From assembly GCF_024707485.1 (NCBI RefSeq), contig NZ_CP102602.1:1984001-2048000 (forward strand): a DNA stretch of 64,000 nucleotides. Reading direction: 5' to 3'. Positions 62,012 to 64,000 of this stretch are shown here, piece after piece. The notes beneath the pieces are model-generated. The model had not been told where the DNA came from, did not search any database, and was given only the letters and a program-made list of their open reading frames with translations. A program made the translations under genes and the position numbers. Positions within the stretch are counted from its first letter, which is position 1, and each line of letters opens with the position of its first letter. Source of the DNA: Thermococcus thermotolerans (GTDB lineage Archaea > Methanobacteriota_B > Thermococci > Thermococcales > Thermococcaceae).

Positions 62012-63167
62012 CCCTGCTCCACGTGTTGATGTCCTTAAGGCCGTGGCCGGTTGCCACAACGACGACGCTGTCCCCGCTCTCTATTATACCCTCCTCCCTC
62101 ATCTTCCTCGCGAGCGCCAGCGATGTGGCGGACGAGGGCTCGACGAAGAGCCCCTCCCTCCCGAGGAGCATGCCCGCTTCGGCGGCTTCCTCGTTTGTAA
62201 CGGTGCCGAGATGGCCGTTGCTTTCCCGGATTGCCCTGAGGACGTTCTCTCCATCCACCGGTGCCTTGACGGCTATGGCACTCGCTATAGTGGGCACCTT
62301 TTTGGTGACCCTTTCTATGGGTTTTCCGGTCTCCCACGCTCTAACTATTGCGTCGTAGCCCTCTATCTGGACTCCCGCTATTCTGGGAAGCTCATCTATC
62401 AAGCCCACCCTCTGGAACTCTTTGAGCCCCTTCCATATGGCCCTCAGGTGGGTGCCGGCACCTATCGGCACGATTATCCAGTCCGGGACCTTAAAGTGGA
62501 GCTGGTCAATGATTTCAAACCCCGTTGTCTTCTGTCCCTCAACCCTGAAGTGGTAGTTCCCGGTTAGATAGTAGCCCTCCTCCGTGGCCCTCCTCTCTGC
62601 CTCGGCCAGCGCTTCATCGTAGGTCTTCCCGAAAACCTCCACCGTGGCCCCGTACATCCTGGCCTGAAGGAGCTTGCCCTCCGGCGTACCCTCGGGAACC
62701 ACTATCGTTACCTCAAGCCCAGCCTTTGCACCGTATGCGCTTATAGAGGCCGCCATGTTGCCCGTCGATGCCACTATGACCCTTCTGGCGTGAAACTCAA
62801 GGGCCTTTGTTATTTCAACGCTCGAACCCCTGTCCTTGAAGGCCCCCGTCGGGTTTTCGCCCTCGTTCTTGATGTACAGCCTGGAAATTCCGAGCTTCTC
62901 TTCGAGCCGTTTCACGCGGTACAGTCTGGTGCCGCCCTCGTTCAGGGTGACCACCTTTCTCAGATTTGAGACCGGAAGAAACATCCAGTACTTCCACATG
63001 TGGGGGTGCTCCCTGAACCAGGGGTCGTTATCCTGGATAACCTCGGCTATGTCCTCGTAGTGATACCGAACGTCCAAAGGGGAACCACATTTTCTGCACT
63101 TGTAAACGCCACACGCGGGGGAGTACTCCTCTCCACATTTCGTGCAGACCATCTTCGCCGCGAACAT
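61998..63167 (-). CDS. thrC: Threonine synthase
   Basis: PLP enzyme making threonine from O-phosphohomoserine, 389 residues. An N-terminal zinc ribbon (MVCTKCGEEY, YKCRKCGSP) is typical of the archaeal type. The PLP lysine is in NPTGAFKDRGSS; ASTGNMAASISAYGA and the phosphate loop PIGAGTHL follow. ATG 63167 lies five bases after GGTGATATG; the upstream in-frame start is on the wrong side of that site. Confidence 0.93.
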   Translation of the reverse strand: MFAAKMVCTKCGEEYSPACGVYKCRKCGSPLDVRYHYEDIAEVIQDNDPWFREHPHMWKYWMFLPVSNLRKVVTLNEGGTRLYRVKRLEEKLGISRLYIKNEGENPTGAFKDRGSSVEITKALEFHARRVIVASTGNMAASISAYGAKAGLEVTIVVPEGTPEGKLLQARMYGATVEVFGKTYDEALAEAERRATEEGYYLTGNYHFRVEGQKTTGFEIIDQLHFKVPDWIIVPIGAGTHLRAIWKGLKEFQRVGLIDELPRIAGVQIEGYDAIVRAWETGKPIERVTKKVPTIASAIAVKAPVDGENVLRAIRESNGHLGTVTNEEAAEAGMLLGREGLFVEPSSATSLALARKMREEGIIESGDSVVVVATGHGLKDINTWSRVIQS

Positions 63168-63272
63168 ACATATCACCGGTACTTGTTTCAACGACGCCTT
63201 TTAAACCTGAAGCCGACCGAAAAGCTTAAAGTAATCTTTTCTTACATCAAGTTAGGGAAAGGGGGTGAGAGC

Positions 63273-63869
63273 ATGGAGTCAAATAAGAACATGGGGAGGC
63301 TCCTTGACATACTCGGAAACGAGACCCGAAGGCGCATACTTATCCTGCTCACCAAGAGGCCTTACTTCGTGAGCGAGCTCAGTCAGGAGCTTGGAGTGGG
63401 CCAGAAGGCAGTACTTGAGCACCTCAGGATACTTGAGAGCGCCGGCCTCATCGAGGGCAGGACTGAAAAGATACCGCGCGGCAGGCCGAGGAAGTACTAC
63501 ACCATAAAGCGCGGCTTCCGCCTTGAGGTCCTGCTCACGCCCTACGCATTCGGCACGGAGATGTACGAGCCGAAGGCTCCAAGACAGACCAAGGAGTATG
63601 CCCAGGCCAGGGCGCTCATAAAGTCCACCGAACCGGCGGAGGCGAAGATAGACGAGCTCCTCACCTTCCTGACGGAGATACAGGACAGGATAGAGGAAAT
63701 CATCAGAACGAAGCAGGAGCTTGAGGAGGTTCGTCTCCTCACGGAGACGTACATCGAAAACCTGTTCCGCCGCATCGCCCAGGAGAACGAGAGGGAATTC
63801 GAGAGGCTTGTTAAGGAGTTCAGAACAAGACTCCCGAAGAAAATACTCGAAGACTTGGAAGACTTTTAG
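63273..63869 (+). CDS. ArsR-family winged-helix regulator with coiled-coil tail
   Basis: A 198-residue DNA-binding protein. Residues about 8-75 are an ArsR-like winged helix (ILGNETRRRILILLTKRPYFVSELS... recognition helix QKAVLEHLRILESAG) with a basic wing (RGRPRKYYTI). The C-terminal half is helical and charged, a probable dimerising coiled coil. Ligand and targets are unknown. It is not the SurR sequence type. ATG 63273 follows GGGGGTGAGAGC; AAAGCTTAAAGTAATC (63220-63235) holds the TATA box. Confidence 0.88.
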   Translation: MESNKNMGRLLDILGNETRRRILILLTKRPYFVSELSQELGVGQKAVLEHLRILESAGLIEGRTEKIPRGRPRKYYTIKRGFRLEVLLTPYAFGTEMYEPKAPRQTKEYAQARALIKSTEPAEAKIDELLTFLTEIQDRIEEIIRTKQELEEVRLLTETYIENLFRRIAQENEREFERLVKEFRTRLPKKILEDLEDF

Positions 63870-63906
63870 GAAGCGACTTGAAGGGAATAAATCCTAGAAA
63901 AGGGAC

Positions 63907-64000
63907 TCAGAGCATCTTGCCCTCTTCCTTCATCCTCACGAGCCGGGTTATGTAGCCCGCTATCCTGTTCCTGATGGTCTTGCTGGTGACGTTGGTGAGC
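63907..64000 (-). CDS. rps17e: Ribosomal protein S17e, C-terminal end (partial)
   Basis: The last 31 codons of a minus-strand gene that continues beyond the right edge. The readable end contains [20 protein letters not shown] and [10 protein letters not shown], which matches archaeal S17e. It is convergent with the ArsR-type gene. Confidence 0.9.

Noticed and set aside
63273-63869. SurR regulator gene
   Set aside because: It shares only the general ArsR fold; the CxxC redox switch of SurR is absent.

Overview
The window looks like chromosomal DNA of a hyperthermophilic euryarchaeon of the order Thermococcales, most probably a Thermococcus. Evidence seen directly: archaeal TBP, TFB, aMBF1, histone, SRP19, Gar1, KEOPS Cgi121 and Hel308 genes; TATA boxes with purine-rich BREs; strong GGAGGTG ribosome sites with many GTG/TTG starts; and Thermococcales metabolism (indolepyruvate ferredoxin oxidoreductase, ADP-forming acyl-CoA synthetase, Nfn, type III Rubisco, the di-myo-inositol-phosphate pathway). 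The order inositol kinase-gar1-tfb-phosphoesterase-histone-Rubisco recalls the T. kodakarensis TK2285-TK2290 block; this comparison is from memory. The window is gene dense, with no insertion sequence, integrase or CRISPR array seen.

Layout. 1-6.9 kb: information-processing genes (acetyltransferase fragment, aMBF1, DUF356, TBP), a histone-deacetylase-family protein, and the amino-acid fermentation operon acs-alpha/iorA/iorB. 7-15 kb: a UPF0173 hydrolase, a membrane-anchored HTH regulator, a C2H2 zinc-finger microprotein missed by ORF length cut-offs, creatininase, the polyamine genes speE and pdaD, a CPA2-type antiporter and an ACT protein. 15-18.8 kb: an eight-gene Mrp/Mbh-like Na+/H+ antiporter module with no hydrogenase genes beside it. 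19-25.7 kb: gcvH, an archaeal ATPase behind a 22-bp dyad, nfnLS behind SurR-type motifs, trmI, srp19. 25.8-36.5 kb: Hel308, metal transport, an ABC exporter operon with its own XRE repressor and tandem operator, tRNA-Leu, a 306-bp imperfect palindrome, MFS and GDT1 transporters, an aminotransferase and Cgi121. 36.7-39.3 kb: a cdrS-like RHH gene, ftsZ, a ParA ATPase and its small partner. 39.4-49.7 kb: FAD synthase, PUA protein, pyrF and the DIP osmolyte locus (inositol-1-phosphate synthase, a sugar-type ABC importer, IPCT/DIPPS). 49.7-64 kb: two exported Ser/Thr-rich proteins, an ABC exporter, Nudix and PfkB (inositol kinase-like) enzymes, gar1-tfb2, histone, Rubisco, thymidine kinase, threonine synthase, an ArsR-type regulator and the end of rps17e.

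How the parts connect. Amino-acid fermentation by transaminase, IOR and ADP-forming synthetase yields ATP and reduced ferredoxin; Nfn exchanges ferredoxin with NADPH; Mrp-type antiporters exchange Na+ and H+. The most interesting regulatory signals are a possible RNA switch in front of the sugar-type ABC importer (43047-43089) inside the inositol osmolyte locus, SurR motifs before nfn, the tandem operator of the XRE/ABC operon, and the dyad on the 20089 ATPase promoter. Starts were chosen mainly from Shine-Dalgarno and TATA spacing and differ from the longest ORF in many cases. All family assignments are by recognition; no database search was run.
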